NCBI GenBank assembly: GCA_023053685.1
Contig: JALIGW010000001.1
Location: forward strand, 48,651,859-48,715,858
Source of the DNA: Diadophis punctatus similis
Taxonomy: Eukaryota > Chordata > Lepidosauria > Squamata > Dipsadidae
Direction of reading: 5' to 3'
Length of the DNA: 64,000 nt
In this document: piece after piece, positions 11,560 through 26,164 of the stretch
Numbering within the stretch: the stretch's first letter is position 1
Layout of the letters: each line of letters starts with the position of its first letter
Translations under genes and position numbers: made by a program
The notes under the pieces: generated by a model
The model's input: the letters and a program-made list of their open reading frames with translations, nothing else
What the model was told of the DNA's origin: nothing
The model's database searches: none

Positions 11560-12900
11560 GTTCCTACCAGCTGCAAAATCAATTGATCTTGACTTCACTC
11601 TCTGTACTCTAGTAGAAGGAGGTCATTATCTTAAGCGTTTCACAAACATACAAATTGCATTTCAGAGAAGTCCAAGAGTCCCAGCATGAACACAGCTTTT
11701 ACAGGGTAGTAGTAGTAATATCAAGAGTTTTTATGAATGATTTTCTGGAAATCTTGGCTTTTCTCGCATTCCTGTTCTGTCACTGCGACATCAATTGACT
11801 TTATAAATCTCTCATGTGGAATGTTGGATTAGCAGTCTTCCCAGTGGTGTTGAGACTTGGCTTGAGTTCAAAAGCTTGAGGGATGGGATATCAACAATTG
11901 CTATTCTTGCTGGCAAAGAACCATTGCCCTGAGTGATTCTTTTTGAGGAATGAAACAGAAATAGCACTACAGTAGTCGGATTTCATTCCAGGTAAGATTA
12001 CAGTGCATCAGATACATAATATACACCAAACAAATGAAGAACATCTCAAAAGACACTTATCATCTCCATGTGGTGACTAGTTTCCTACCTTGCAAATTCA
12101 GATTAATTTAGGAATAAATAATTTGGAATGACTTCAGTATCATTCAATCCCATCTACCATACTTAAAGGTAGGAAATAGTGAAACTGCCTACTCTCAAGT
12201 GAAACAGGATACTCTTGTCTCTCCCTGATCTTTTTTCCACCTCTTTTTTCCATTTAAATCTAAATTAAGTTTAGAGGATTACTTAAGTTTCAGTGCATGA
12301 ATAATACTAATAAAAATAGGGTATTTCATTAATCCAGTAATCTGTACCATTAATCATTTCCAGTAAACTGTACCATAGACCAGGAGTTTCTAAACCCTGA
12401 CCTTACCATACCATTCAATTTAATTTTCAGCAACTAAATGCATAGTATTTCAATGATAACGAAGTATGTGCTGCTATAGCCTCTGAATTTTGACCCTGTA
12501 ATACTCTCGTCAGTTGCAAAACTGTTTATCTGCATTCTTTTTCCTGACCCAAGTTTTTTTTTTAAATATTTTTTGAACCATATGTTTCCATTTCAAAATC
12601 CACAACAAACAAGATCCTAGGAACTTGATTTGCTAGCTAATCTCTCTGCATATATTTCAGATATGCAGAGGTATTTTTGCTCCACCCAAAAGTAAATCTG
12701 GAATTAAAATAAAAATATGGAAGGCCACCCTCTATTGTAACATACAGAGTGATCCCAACTACCTAAGGCCAATTATGGAAGACCAGAATGCTTTTTTGCT
12801 GCAGTCCTAAAAAACAAAGCCAGAAATCTGGACCTACACCAGTATTTCTAAGCATTAATAACTTGAAGATGTATGGACTGCAATTCTCAGAATTCTGGCT
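11560..12900. other. Unannotated intergenic sequence
   Basis: AT-rich, no gene seen. Near 12865-12905 a short piece (GACTGCAATTCTCAGAATTC) resembles the inner arm of the palindromic MITE at 50069. Confidence 0.5.
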
Positions 12901-12916
12901 GGGAAATTTCTCAAAT

Positions 12917-13042
12917 TTTATCCTCTTCTTTTAGTATAAATCAGACTGTTAAGCCAAATGGAATGACAAATAATTGTAATGACACTAAAGACAGTGCCTA
13001 TCAGTAAAAGAACTTTATAACAGAAAAATGTGAAGTATTTGA
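12917..13042. repeat. Unidentified duplicated segment, copy B
   Basis: Second copy of the segment at 8853-8980, in the same orientation, sharing TTTTATCCTCTTCTTTT, AAGCCAAATGGAATGA, AATGACACTAAAGA and AGAAAAATGTGAAGTATTTG. Flanks differ on both sides. Confidence 0.6.
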
Positions 13043-13188
13043 ATCCAAAATCCACATATCTTACAGTTGCCTAGGTTAAGAAACACTGACCTAAACGATT
13101 ATGTCGTGCCTTACTTCTAACTAATAGGTCGAACTGATTTTGATCTAAATTCTTGTCCAGGTCAATACATCTGAATATGATTATCCGG

Positions 13189-13189
<1 letters not shown>

Positions 13190-13250
<61 letters not shown>
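13190..13250. repeat. (GT)n microsatellite
   Basis: About 60 bp of pure GT repeats. Confidence 0.97.
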
Positions 13251-13253
<3 letters not shown>

Positions 13254-13324
13254 CACATGTATATATGTCTCCTTTCTCTAGTACCTTTAAGTTTTTTAAT
13301 AGCATTTAAAAAATACTAGGGGGG

Positions 13325-14062
13325 CTTTTGCACAGGTTCGCCTGGTGCACCAATTGCGACCATACTTGGAGAAGGAGGCTGTACTCACGGTCACTCATGC
13401 CCTTGTCACCTCCCGATTGGACTACTGCAATGCGCTCTACATGGGGCTACCCTTGAAGAGTATTCGGAGACTTCAGTTGGTGCAAAATGCGTCTGCGCGT
13501 GCTGTGGTGGGTGTGTCAAGATACACCCACGTAACACCCATACTCCGCCAGCTGCATTGGTTGCCCATTGGTCTCCGGGTACAATTCAAGGTGTTGATCA
13601 TCATCTTTAAAGCCCTACATGGCTTAGGACCTGGTTACCTCCGGACCGCATTCTGCCTCATACTTCCCTCCGACTGGTTAGGTCCCACAGAGTGGGTCTC
13701 CTCCAGGTCCCGTCAGCCAAACAATGCCGACTGGCGGGCCCTAGGGGGAGGACCTTCTCTGTGGGGGGCCCCACGCTCTGGAACCAACTTCCCCCAGAGG
13801 TCCGAATTATCCCCACCATGCTGGCCTTCCAAAAAGCCATTAAGAGATGGCTCTTCCTGCAGGCAGGGGTCTGAGACAATTTTATACCCGAGATCTCCCC
13901 CTGTTTGTATATTGTTGGATGTGTTTTTTAACTTTTTAAAAACTGTTTTTAAATAAGTTTAGTGTTTAGTGTTCTCTTAAAATGTTGTACGCCGCCCTGA
14001 GTCCTTAGGGAGTAGGGCGGCATAGAAGAACCTAATAATAAATAATAAATAAATAAATAAAT
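13325..14062 (+). mobile_element. L2-type LINE 3' portion
   Basis: Plus-strand frame from 13345 reads the C-terminal end of an L2-clade reverse transcriptase: VTHALVTSRLDYCNALYMGL, then RRLQLVQNASARAVVGV, ILRQLHWLPIGLRVQFKV, FKALHGLGPGYLR. One frameshift near 13640-13700 moves the rest (RTFSVGGPTLWNQLPPEVR) to another frame at 13692-13874. The 3' end has the L2-like GCCGCCCTGAGTCC...GGGCGGCATAGAA and an (AATA)n tail. Not intact; no functional gene is implied. Confidence 0.92.
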
Positions 14063-14623
14063 ATTTCAAGAAACCCTTTCCCACCCCCCTTTACACAGCC
14101 ATGTTTCTTCTGCTTTAAAAAAAAAACCCATCCCCAGTCAGCACACATTAAGGTTACGTATTCTCAAAAATGATTTGGAAATAATGCTTCTGATCTCACA
14201 TATGAGCAGCACTTCTCCTATTCTTTTGTTCCTTTTATTCCCTTTATTCATGGCTTTGACACACAGAAAATAGATTTTTGTAGCACTCAACCTACAGTCA
14301 TGGAAACTTCCAGTGAGGACATGGTAAACTAGACATCCCTGAAGGAGCAGAGACAGAATTATGGCAGAGATTGGCTGCCAGGGGGTAGGTCCTGCCTGCT
14401 GAAGGCTCTCCAGAGAGAGATTGTGAGATTGCCTGCATGTTCCTCAAACAGTTGCTCCTCATGAGTAGACTGCAGGAACTAAGGTTTCTGCAGTCAGATG
14501 GTGAATTTAACACCTGGAAGTTGACTGATTTTACCTAAGTTGACAGTCATAATGTAGCTTATATGACCATAAAGTTCAGCCAAGCCTCATCTCTTAATAA
14601 CTTTTGGAATAAATTTTTTACTA
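14063..14623. other. Unannotated intergenic sequence
   Basis: No coding region or recognised repeat between the L2 tail and the MITE pieces at 14624. Confidence 0.5.
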
Positions 14624-14722
14624 CCGTGTTTCCCCTTTAATAAGACATGTCCTGATATTAAGCCCAACAGGGCTTTTCAGGGCATGCGCTGAAATAACCC
14701 CCCCCAAATAAGCCCCCTTCCC
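14624..14722. mobile_element. Fragment of an inverted-repeat element (CCGTGTTTCCCC...AATAAG type)
   Basis: Starts CCGTGTTTCCCCTTTAATAA with later ATATTAAGCCC and AAATAAGCCCCC, the layout of a short DNA element common in squamates. It appears cut short by the next element. Confidence 0.6.
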
Positions 14723-14734
14723 TAACTACTTACG

Positions 14735-14899
14735 CATGTGCAGCCTGCCCCGCTCCATCCCCACCTGCCACACCCAAATTGTTTTTTGCTTCTGTGCATG
14801 CACAGAAGCTGGGTTTTCGGTACTGTGCATGCGTGTGCCCGCACAGCAAGGCGCAGGAGGAAGCGAACCAGCAGCGAGGTAAGTTAGAACCCACCCCTG
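14735..14899. mobile_element. Right half of a CAGTGGTGGGTT-family hAT-like MITE
   Basis: Ends AAGTTAGAACCCACCCCTG like the element at 8538-8807 and carries the inverted GCTTCTGTGCATGCACAGAAGC core. The left end is missing or replaced by the neighbouring fragment. Confidence 0.7.
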
Positions 14900-16548
14900 A
14901 TGTAAATGATATTATGGAAGAGGAACAAGTTATACCAGACAAAACTGAAATTGATTTGAATGTGGAATTAAAAATGACACACTACAAGTATGTAGAAAAA
15001 ATGATATACTAGACATACAAATGAAACCTGATGTCCTAATAATTAAAAGGGACATACAAATAACAGAGAAAAATGACTTGGATAACTTGCCTATATTGGA
15101 TTTACAAAACAGATCTATTTAAGCTTTTAAGGATTTATTGAAAAGGGAACAAAGAAAAAAGGAAAGGAAAGGAAATTGTAGGACATGACCTGAAGAAATT
15201 AAAGACCAAGATTGTTAAAAATAAGGGAATATATAAGTGGTTTATTTGAACAAGGTTAAAACAGATGTCATTTCTGGTAACCTTTAATGGACTTTTCCTG
15301 ATCATATCAGCCCTCCCAGGTAAATCAAACAGGAAACACCACAAGATGAACTAATTCTACTTTATTGTAAGGCTTCATTAAGAGTATCTTGCATGTCTGA
15401 GGCACAAATTTCCCATCTTCACTTTTAACTGCTTGATCCATTAGGAAGAGTACTTCCTAAGTTTCATTCTCTGACCACTAAGTGATTACAGGCTTCTGCC
15501 TCTCTTGTCTGAGGCAGCATCTCTTCCCCTTTTTCCTCAAGATAATTCATCCATGTCATTATAGATCAGGACTGAATGAGGAGGTTTTAAAGATCTGTTT
15601 ATAAATAACAGATGTTTGTTCTATTTTAAGAGAAGGTGATAAGTTGTTAAAATTGTCTATACTTTTTGTGACATGAAAAAGCTACTTCTTTATATATTTT
15701 CTTTTTCTTTACTATATCGTATTTTAATTTTTTTAATCTTACCTTTTGTATCCTTTTCTTTTTTTCTGCACTTTTCTTTTTAACTTTTTTTGTAGTTTTT
15801 ATTAGTTTTTATCTGTACAAATGTAATGCTTAATACAATTACTAAATACTCTTCAGTTGTCTGGACTATAAATCCCAGAATTCTCCAGCATGGTCATTGC
15901 TGATAATCCTAGGATTTCAAGTTACATTTGGTGGGTGCTCAGGAAAGAGAAGCCTGCTTAAAACTGTATATGGAATTGTGCACAGGTGTGTCTCAACAAC
16001 CAGCATTAAGGAGGAGGGTCTCAAGAAATGGAGAAAAACCTTCAAGTAACTGGAATGCTAAATGGAGTACTTCATTTCTAAAAGTTGCCCAAGTTCTGAA
16101 GCTGTAGCAAGTTCCCCCATACCATACAGCTGACTTTTCAGAAAGATCAAAGCATATGGAAATTAGGAACGAGAGTTTACATTAAAAAAAAGTGACAGAA
16201 AAGAGATGTACAGTAGTGGGTTAAAAATAGCCATAATCCAACAAAATATTAACCTATCCAATATTTATCTATCCAATGGTGCACCCTCTGAATTTGTACA
16301 AAGATATTGTTAGCTGGAAAAGTAGAAAAACATTTTGAGTCCAATTGTGCCTTTCAATCTGACAGTAGGTTTTCAATGCTTTATTTGCAATCATATCATA
16401 ATACAGTAAAAAGAAGAGATTAGGGTCCCCACTCCCCCAGTATGGGACTCATAATCAAAAATGAGTCATGGGAGAGAAATGTTATTGGTCACTGTCATGC
16501 ATCATTTGTGGTGGGATCTGAATAGAAGAAATATGACCATTGTTATTC
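14900..16548. other. Intergenic sequence, possible old LINE remains
   Basis: From 14900 to about 15350 the plus strand is purine-rich with Lys/Glu-rich broken frames, which could be a decayed L1-type ORF1; I cannot confirm this. Near 15858-15900 is a short TATAAATCCCAGAATTCTCC piece like the palindromic MITE arms. Otherwise nothing recognised. Confidence 0.35.
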
Positions 16549-16556
16549 TCCTACAG

Positions 16557-16918
16557 CAGTGGTTCCCAACCTGTGGTACGTGTACCACTAGTGGTATGCG
16601 AGGGCCTTCCAGGTGGTACGCGAACACTTTCGGGGTCATGAACGATTTTTAGTTAGTTATTTTTTACTTCACAAAAATGTTTACTGCCTAACACAAGATA
16701 ATCTGGCAACGATTTGCAACTGTTGCCACACACCACCCACCTGGTCCCAGCGGCCCGAGAATCCAGTTGCTGGATGCGCGGGGCCAAAAAAGGAACGGTA
16801 CAATTATGGAAATAAAGTGATATCTGATCGAATTTAGTTTCTCTGGAACCAGGTGGTATGCGGCGACTGTACGGGACCTCCAAGTGGTACTCGATCACAA
16901 AAAGGTTGGGAACCACTG
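16557..16918. mobile_element. hAT-like nonautonomous element (CAGTGGTTCCCAACC family)
   Basis: 362 bp with inverted ends CAGTGGTTCCCAACCTGTGG and GGTTGGGAACCACTG. Perfect 8-bp duplication TCCTACAG at 16549-16556 and 16919-16926. No transposase frame. Confidence 0.93.
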
Positions 16919-17241
16919 TCCTACAGCATATCCACCTATCAGGAGGTGTGTAGAAAGCTACAGAGATAACTTTGGGAAAGCTAGGCATAGGCAGTGATAG
17001 TTACATGGAAAAAAAAATCATACTTTAAGTCTGGGCTTCAGCCAAACCTGAGAAAGAACCTCTTGTTGGTTCCTTCCTAATTCCCTATAATATAAAGAGG
17101 GAGGGAGGGAACAATTCAGTCATTCTTTCAAGGTTCTGATTATGCAATATAACCAACATCAATAATGTATAGTTCCAGTCAAATTTGTGAAATCTGTTTT
17201 CTGAGCTGGCCTACACTGAAGGACTGACAATGTCCTCATAA

Positions 17242-17483
17242 GAGCCGAGGTGGCGCAGCGGTTAGAGGCAGTACTGCAGGCCACTTTAGCTGACTGTGAT
17301 CCGCAGGTCAGCAGTTCAAATCTCACCGGCTCAAGGTTGACTCAGCCTTCCATCCTTCCGAGGTAGGTAAAATGAGGACCCAGATTGTTGGGGGCAATAT
17401 AAATATACATTGCTTACTGGTGTACACTGCTTAGAGAGTGCTTGTACTGTGAGGCGGTATATAAATCTCACAAATAAATAAAT
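17242..17483 (+). mobile_element. tRNA-derived squamate SINE, variant with altered 3' end
   Basis: Begins GAGCCGAGGTGGCGCAGCGG and contains GGTTGACTCAGCCTTCCATC and GACCCAGATTGTTGG. The 3' part is ATATAAATATACATTGCTTA and GGCGGTATATAAATCTC with a short AAAT tail, differing from the copy at 17745 and matching the one at 45381. Confidence 0.92.
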
Positions 17484-17744
17484 GTGCCAGGAGGTAACCC
17501 AGGGGCTAATGGTTTCTGTGGGAGTTCCTCTTCTTCACTGTGGCTCATTTTATGGCCTTTCAGAAGCTATCAAAAACCTTCCTCTTCTTGAGGGCTAGAA
17601 GATTAGTTGCAGAGCCTTGGGTACCTACATTAAGACCATAATTATTATAATTATTATTTGTTCTTGTTTTGTTGTGCTTTTTATTATCTATAAACCATCT
17701 AGAGTCCTCACATTAGTGCAGGGATAAATCACATGAATAAATCT

Positions 17745-17987
17745 GAGCCGCGGTGACACAGTGGTTAGAATGCAGTACTGCAGGCTACTTCTGCTGACTG
17801 CCAGCTGACTGCAATTGGGCAGTTCGAATGTCACCAGGCTCAAGGTTGACTCAGTCTTCTATCCTTCCGAGGTCGGTAAAATGAGGACCCAGATTGTTGG
17901 GGGCAATATGCTGACTCTAAACCTCTTAGAGAGGGCTGTAAAGCACCGCGAACCAGAATATAAGTCTAAGTACTATTGCTATTGTTC
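17745..17987 (+). mobile_element. tRNA-derived squamate SINE
   Basis: GAGCCGCGGTGACACAGTGG head, GCAGTTCGAATGTCACC box-B-like region, GGTTGACTCAG, then GGGGGCAATATGCTGACTC and TAAGTCTAAGTACTATTGCT end. More typical of the family than the copy 260 bp to its left. Confidence 0.92.
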
Positions 17988-18673
17988 AGGTGTTTTGGGC
18001 TTCCATTATCACTGCAAGGCTATCATCAGAGTTTTATGGAAGGTACAGTATAGCCTAACACTTTAAGGAAGCAGCCCTATTAAGATGGCTGATTAAGAAG
18101 AAGAAAAGATAGAAAGGTCATATCTTGATAATGTATGACTGCTTCTCATACTCCAGTGGTTGTCACTTTCATAAGCATTTGGCTAGCAAGGAATGGGAGG
18201 GGAAAACTGAGTTAGGTAAGTCTTTGGTATGATCCATCAAGGCTTTTCTTAAAATAGGTTTTGCATTAATGAACATCATTCTTTATCTTGCCATTATTGA
18301 TTTTGGTTGCAAAGTCGCTTACGTTAATTTTTATTTCATTATGTATTGTTGGCTTCAATATCAAAGCCTTTGGCCATAGCAAAGTATAAGCACTCTAATG
18401 TCAAACAATCTTTCACCACTGTCTTTTTGAAAACCTCAAACTCTTCCTAGAAGGGAAGAAGAGATCAGCACCAGCTTCCCATAAGGGATCAGTTTATATC
18501 GATGGGCCAACTTTAAGCCATCTCTCAGCCAGCTCTCACCACCCTCAAGTCATCCAGAAGTGTTGAATTCTCTTAGTTCCCAGCCAATACAATCACAGGT
18601 TATAGGAGCTACAGAACAACTTAAAGACAGTATTATACTGTCAATATGATGTGCAACATTTTTGCCTTTGACT
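17988..18673. other. Unannotated intergenic sequence
   Basis: No gene or known repeat seen. Confidence 0.5.
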
Positions 18674-18776
18674 ATCTTCCTTCCTTCCTTCCTTCCTTCC
18701 TTCCTTCCTTCCTTCCTTCCTTCCTTCCTTCCTCCCTCCCTCCCTCCCTCCCTCCCTCCCTCCCTCCCTCCCTTCT
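18674..18776. repeat. (TTCC)n / (TCCC)n microsatellite
   Basis: Pure TTCC units to about 18731, then TCCC units. The poly-Leu/Pro/Ser and Gly/Arg/Lys ORFs here are repeat artefacts. Confidence 0.97.
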
Positions 18777-18779
18777 TCT

Positions 18780-20784
<2,005 letters not shown>

Positions 20785-21092
20785 TTTGCAAAGAAAAAAA
20801 TGCCACAGTTCAACCTGACATCAATACCCGGGAAGATTCTGGAAAAGATAATCAAGCAATGAATTTGCGAACACCTGGAGACAAACAAAGTCATAACCAG
20901 AAGCCAACATGGGTTTGTCAAAAACAGATCATGCCAGACAAATCATTCTTTGACAATGTAACAAAATTAACGGAGCAGTAAAATGCTGTGGATATAATTT
21001 AGTTGGAGTTCAGTAAGGCATTTGATAAAGTAGACCACAACCTACTTGATAAGACAGAAAAATGTGGGTTAGACAGCAACACCACCAGATGG

Positions 21093-21500
21093 TGTCAGTG
21101 TCAGATCTGCCACAACTTAAACCTCTAAACGAAATCCTTGGCTCCATTTATTGAGAAAGGTATAGTTTATTAGAGATCAAGTGTATTGCAGTAATGCAAA
21201 GCTGGAACTGAAAATTGTGTGCTAAAATCTCTGAGTTCTATTTTGCCCTCCCTTAACTATGTCTCATCGGCCAAACCCAATGTAATCAATTGGGCTCAGG
21301 CAAGATGTTTTCCTAATGGTCAGTCCAAGTGTAGTTTGATATGCACCCCCCTCCTTCTTCCAGCTAGGTGACCTTGAAGCAGCATCTCGAGGAGATACAC
21401 TTACCTACTTTCTTTTCCCGAAGCATTCCCTTCATTCCCCCTTCCCCTCCCCACAGTTCATGGCAGTCTGTCACCACATAGCAGCAAAGCACAAGCAAGG
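21093..21500. mobile_element. Unidentified insertion inside the CR1 copy, possible solo LTR
   Basis: CR1 coding similarity breaks after ...CACCAGATGG and resumes at about TGACAAATGGATTC. The inserted block starts with TGTCAGATCTGCC, the same start as a block at 36526. A clean target duplication was not found, so the exact ends and the LTR label are uncertain. Confidence 0.4.
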
Positions 21501-22465
21501 TGGCAGCTGACAAATGGATTCATAACCAGCTGACCAACTGCACTCAATGTATAGTTCTTAATGGAACTGCATCTACATGGATGGAAGCATGCAGTGAGGT
21601 ACCTCAATATCTTAGGACCTGTAGTCTTCAATATTTTCATAAATGATTTAGAAAAAGGGATAGAAGAGGAACTCATCAAATTTGCAGATGACACCAAGCT
21701 GGCAGGAATAGCCAACATTTCAGAAGACAGGCTCAAGATATAGAGTGATCTCCATAGACTTGAACACTGTGCCTATCTAATAAAATGAAATTCAATGAGA
21801 AAAGATAGGTTCTACATTTAGGCAAGAAAACCTAAATGTACAGATATAGAATCAGTGGTACCTGACTCAACAGTACAGTAGTAACTGTGAGGGTCTTGGA
21901 GTCCTGGCGATAATCCCTTAATATGAGCCAGCAGTGTGCTGCAACTTTCAAAAAAGCAGACAGAGTCCTAGGCTGGTTTAGCAGAGGAATAGAATCAAGA
22001 TAACGTGAAGTGTTAGTATCACTTTATAATGCCTTGGTAAGAACACAGTTGGAATATTGTATCCAGTTTTGGTCACAATGATATAAAAAAGATGTTGAGA
22101 CTCAAGAAAAAGTGCAGAGGGGAAAAGATGATTAGGGGACTGGAGGCTAAAACATAAAGAACGGTTACTGAAATTGGGTATATCTCCTTTAATGAAAAGA
22201 AGGACTAGGGGGGCATGATAGCACTATTCCAATATCTAAGGGGCTGCCACAAAGAAGAGGGAGTCAAGCTATTCTCCAAAGCACCTGAGGGCAGGACAAG
22301 AAGCAATGGGTGGAAACTAATTAAGAGATAACCAACCTAGAACTAAGGAAGAATTTCCTGACAGAACAATTAATCAGTTGAACAGCTTGCCTTCAAAGGT
22401 TATGAGTGCTCCAACACTGGAAGTTTTTAAGTAGAGATTGGACCTTTGTCTGAAATGGTATAGGG

Positions 22466-22636
22466 CAGTAGTGGGTTCTACTTACCTTTGCTACCAGTTT
22501 GGGAATGGGAGCGTGCATGCAATGCTTCTGCGCATGCACAGAAGCTTCTGCGCATGTGCAGAGCATTTTTTGATTATGTCCGGGCAGGTGGGCGGAGTCT
22601 CCCGCCGCCGCCACTACCGGTAGCAACCCACCATTA
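22466..22636. mobile_element. CAGTGGTGGGTT-family hAT-like MITE nested in CR1 3' UTR
   Basis: Starts CAGTAGTGGGTTCTACTTAC, ends GGTAGCAACCCACCATTA. Perfect 8-bp duplication GTATAGGG at 22458-22465 and 22637-22644, whose removal restores the CR1 3' end. Carries TGCGCATGCACA (22529-22540) and TGCGCATGTGCA (22549-22560). Confidence 0.92.
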
Positions 22637-22722
22637 GTATAGGGTCTCCTGCGCGAGCAGAGGGTTGGACTAAGACCTCCAAGGTCCCTTCCAACTTTGT
22701 TGTTCTGTACTGTTCTGTTCTG

Positions 22723-24548
22723 TTTTCTTGGCTCGCCATGGTATTGTCAGGAGTCTTTTCCAACACCAAAGTTCAAAATAGTCAATACAAAAACAGTACT
22801 CCTGCTTCTTCAAAATCCAGTTTTCACTTCCATAGTGTCACAGGAAATACAATTGCATTCCTATCAGAATACTGTTAAGTCTGTGGTGTATTGTATATCT
22901 TAACTGTTTGTTTCTTTACTATTCAAAGTTGATCCTAAAAGGAAGAAACTACTAGTTCAGTATTGTCATTGTCAATTCTAAGACCAGTTGTTCAATCTAT
23001 TGTAATTAGTTTGGCATTCTTTAATTTTAGTCCCATTTTTTCACTGTAATCCTTGGTTTTTATTACTGGAGTTTGCAGATCCTTTGTGTTTTCAGCTATC
23101 ATAGCATAGCACAATTTATTTATGCTTTTTTCTCCAATTTTAAAACACATTTATGTTCCTCTAATCCAGCTTCCCTTATTTTAGTAAAATCATAGTATAT
23201 CATGAAACATACTAAGCACAATTAATTATATAGTATAACAAAAGGTCTTATACAATATTTTATGCTATACTATAAAGTGATTTGGTTGGAGGTGTTTTTT
23301 TTAGGGTAATGGATGTGAGCTATTGCCAAAAAAGTATGAGAGTAAGAGAGAAAGGATTTAGTTTGGTTGTGCTCTGGTGCACAGATGTCAAACTCGCGGC
23401 ATCACGTTGCCGTCATGTGATGTTTTGTGACATTATTCTCATTCGCGGAGCTGGGGTGGGTGTGGCCTGTGCGTGACATATCCGGCCCACGGGCCGCCAG
23501 TTTGACACCCCTGCTCTGGTTTATTGTGTGAACCCAGACACCATAATTTGCAATGTCTTACCTAGGTTGTAGTCCAGCATATTCTAGGATATTCAGTAAG
23601 TCATTGTGAACAAACAATGTAATTGTCTGGCCTTGAGCCAGAATTGCTTCTTTTAGAGAACTGAATGTTTTATGGAGTCTTACACACACAGTATAAGAGT
23701 ACTCCAATATATATAAAATATATGTTATATATAATAGTACCAAAGGGACCTGATTTCTAATTTGTTAAAGATGCTACAAATTAACATGAGGTACTGTAAT
23801 TCTACAGCAATCACAAGGCTTATGAAGAGCAAAACTACTACTATTTCAAATGCTAACAATTCCTACCCACTCTTATATGCTAATAAATATAGTGTTGGAT
23901 GTGATTCAGATTTTCCACTCAGTCATGAATTTTCTTTGTTATGCAAGAGAAATATGCCATTGGAATTCGTTAAAGATAAATCTCTCCAATACTAACCTAT
24001 GACCTTACATAGTTTTTTGCATTCATAAGTAAAAGCATTTTGTCTTCCTGTTTTGAGAATTTCATCCAATGAGAAGCTAGTCTACTTGATTTTCTATTAT
24101 AAAATATTAGGCATTTCTTTACATACATGATATACTATGGACCTCTGGTAGGATATCTAAAAGAGATGCATAAAAGTTTAAAGATGATGTAAGGGTTGAA
24201 TAGTATTGTACAAAATATTAAATTATCACTGAGGTAATTTTTTCCACTTCACCTAACTATGAACCGTGGACATCTGCACATCTACTCTTTCAGCTATTAT
24301 TCCAAATTAATTAGGCAGCAGTTGTTGTTGTAGTTCTTACTGGTCCTAATGCCACACCTAAATTGCAATGGTCTGTGCTATAAATGTACAAAACTCAACA
24401 TCCCAGAACCAAAACTTTTTGGAGAACATTGCAATGAATGTTTATTCCAGAACATATCACTCTGGCCATTCTGGATGCAGATCAATTTTTTTCTGGAAGT
24501 AAATATTTCAGAACAGAAAGTCATTTACAGTGTTTAGAATGATATTGT
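22723..24548. other. Intergenic sequence, mostly unannotated
   Basis: Contains the MITE at 23380-23513; otherwise AT-rich sequence without a gene that I can recognise. Confidence 0.5.
23380..23513. mobile_element. Short hAT-like MITE (GTGTCAAACT family), copy 3
   Basis: Ends CACAGATGTCAAACTCGCGG and GCCAGTTTGACACCCCTG. Near-perfect 8-bp duplication CTCTGGTG / CTCTGGTT at 23372-23379 and 23514-23521. Confidence 0.87.
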
Positions 24549-24549
24549 C

Positions 24550-24845
24550 AGGCATGATAGGAGCACAGTGGCTCATGTGGTGAGGACACTGGGCTGATGA
24601 TTGAGACCCAATTGCTGCCATGGGACGGTGTGAACTCCTGTCACATGTTCAAGCTCCTGCAGACTCAACAGTTTGAAAGCGGGCGACTATGAGTATATAA
24701 ATGGTAGCACTTTGGTGGGCAACTTAATGGCAATGGCATTTCTTGAAAGGAGCCCCCAATTGGACATCCCCAGGCAATGGTGATGTCACTGCTCCATCCT
24801 TTCAACCTGGAAGTGCTTCAGTGCTCCTGACACAACTGTAGTAGT
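24550..24845 (+). mobile_element. Degenerate tRNA-derived SINE, possibly Sauria-type
   Basis: Pieces in order: GCACAGTGGCTCATGTGG (box-A-like), CAGTTTGAAAGCGGGCGAC, TATATAAATGGTAGCACTTT, GGCAACTTAATGGCAATGGC and a CCTGACACAACTG end. The order resembles a tRNA-headed SINE with a BovB-related tail, but the copy is old. Confidence 0.5.
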
Positions 24846-24849
24846 AGCT

Positions 24850-26160
24850 GTCTGGATGGATCACACAATTTCATTTGGATCCCAAGTGTGCTGTTTCAGG
24901 ATGGACTACAACCAGTATATAGCAAGCTACTTATTTTGGAAGATTATTTCCAGAAAACAATGTAATCATAGTTAGAAGGCACAAATATGAACATTCTAGA
25001 AATAAAATGAGGTGTGTTAGTGTTCATTGGAATGTTCTTCTCCCCAAATGGTGAATTTTGCAGACAACTTGTCTCCACCATCAAGAAGGGGTTCTTATAC
25101 TAATTTAAACAATGTACCCATCAGCAATATGTACTTGACCTTGCTGCTTGGCTAAGTAAACCAGATAGATTTATTGTCAGGCTCTTGGCAGAAATAAAAG
25201 TAATTCTTACAAGCAAGGCTTTTATAGAGCCTTCTTTAACAGGATTTATTGAGAGGAAAGAAATAGGATTACAAGAATTTCATCAACCGAATTACTTCTA
25301 ATTTAGAAAATAAAATATTCCCCAATGCATTAGGACAAAAACCTTTTTAGTTTCTTTCTATAGGAATGGCTTTTATGAATTAAAAAAGGAGATAGTTCTT
25401 TTCACTGACAATAGAGGAGTTTGTAGGTGGCTGTTCACAAAACTGTCTCCTGAATCTTTATCAGCTTCTAAATTAACCTTTATAGTACACATCCTCTAGT
25501 AATCAGCTGCAACTGAGGTAAAGCTGGATGATAATCCTCAAAATGATCAGTTTCTACTACATCTAAAAATCCAAATCTAAATTACATTTAGGAATAGCTA
25601 GTAATAATATGATTAAATCTTGACTTACCACAGTGTGCAAAGCCCGTCCTTCTCTCCCTGCCATAGTTTAACAAAAATTACTTCTCTGAAGCTCCTGTTT
25701 GCATTTCAACTACCATTGATGTTAATGCAAAAGGGCTTAATAAGGATTAGATCAGAACCAGATAAGAGTGGACTACAAACTTACTTTTTAAAAAATCATA
25801 TTTTAACTATTTTTATATTCATAAGTGGCATTATTCATAACAGTTTTAAAAAACTCACACAGAAAATAACTTGTCCAACACCCAGTTATTATTGATGGAA
25901 ATCAAACTGAACAAAATATAGTTGCAGAAAAGATACAGGGACAAACTGACTTGTTGAGCACAAGACAATCCTAATCACCAACCATGGGGTTAATGCAGAG
26001 GTGCATCTCCACACATTTCATTTGCTTATATTCAGCTGGCAACTGAATATTTTGCCATGTCCAATAAGCAGAGATTTGTCTGAAGAAAATGACTAGTGCT
26101 ACCTGTTCTGAAGTTTGACTACCAGTTAAACACAAAGCAAGCTATCATCGCAACATCATA
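24850..26160. other. Unannotated intergenic sequence
   Basis: No gene or confident repeat before the CR1-like fragment. Confidence 0.5.
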
Positions 26161-26164
26161 ATAT

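Larger units (their letters stand above)
20790..22722 (+). mobile_element. CR1 LINE, 3' half, with two nested insertions
   Basis: The plus strand gives broken CR1 reverse transcriptase: TSIPGKILEKIIKQ (20817-20860), HGFVKNRSCQT (about 20908), FSKAFDKV-like region (about 21010-21040), [12 protein letters not shown] (about 21555-21590), [27 protein letters not shown] (active-site DD at 21681-21700), then the C-terminal region to about 22440. The 3' end GGTTGGACTAAGACCTCC...CCCTTCCAACTTTG and a TTCTG tail (22650-22722) are typical CR1. An unrelated block of about 400 bp (near 21093-21500) interrupts the RT, and a MITE (22466-22636) sits in the 3' UTR. Many stops; dead copy. Confidence 0.92.
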
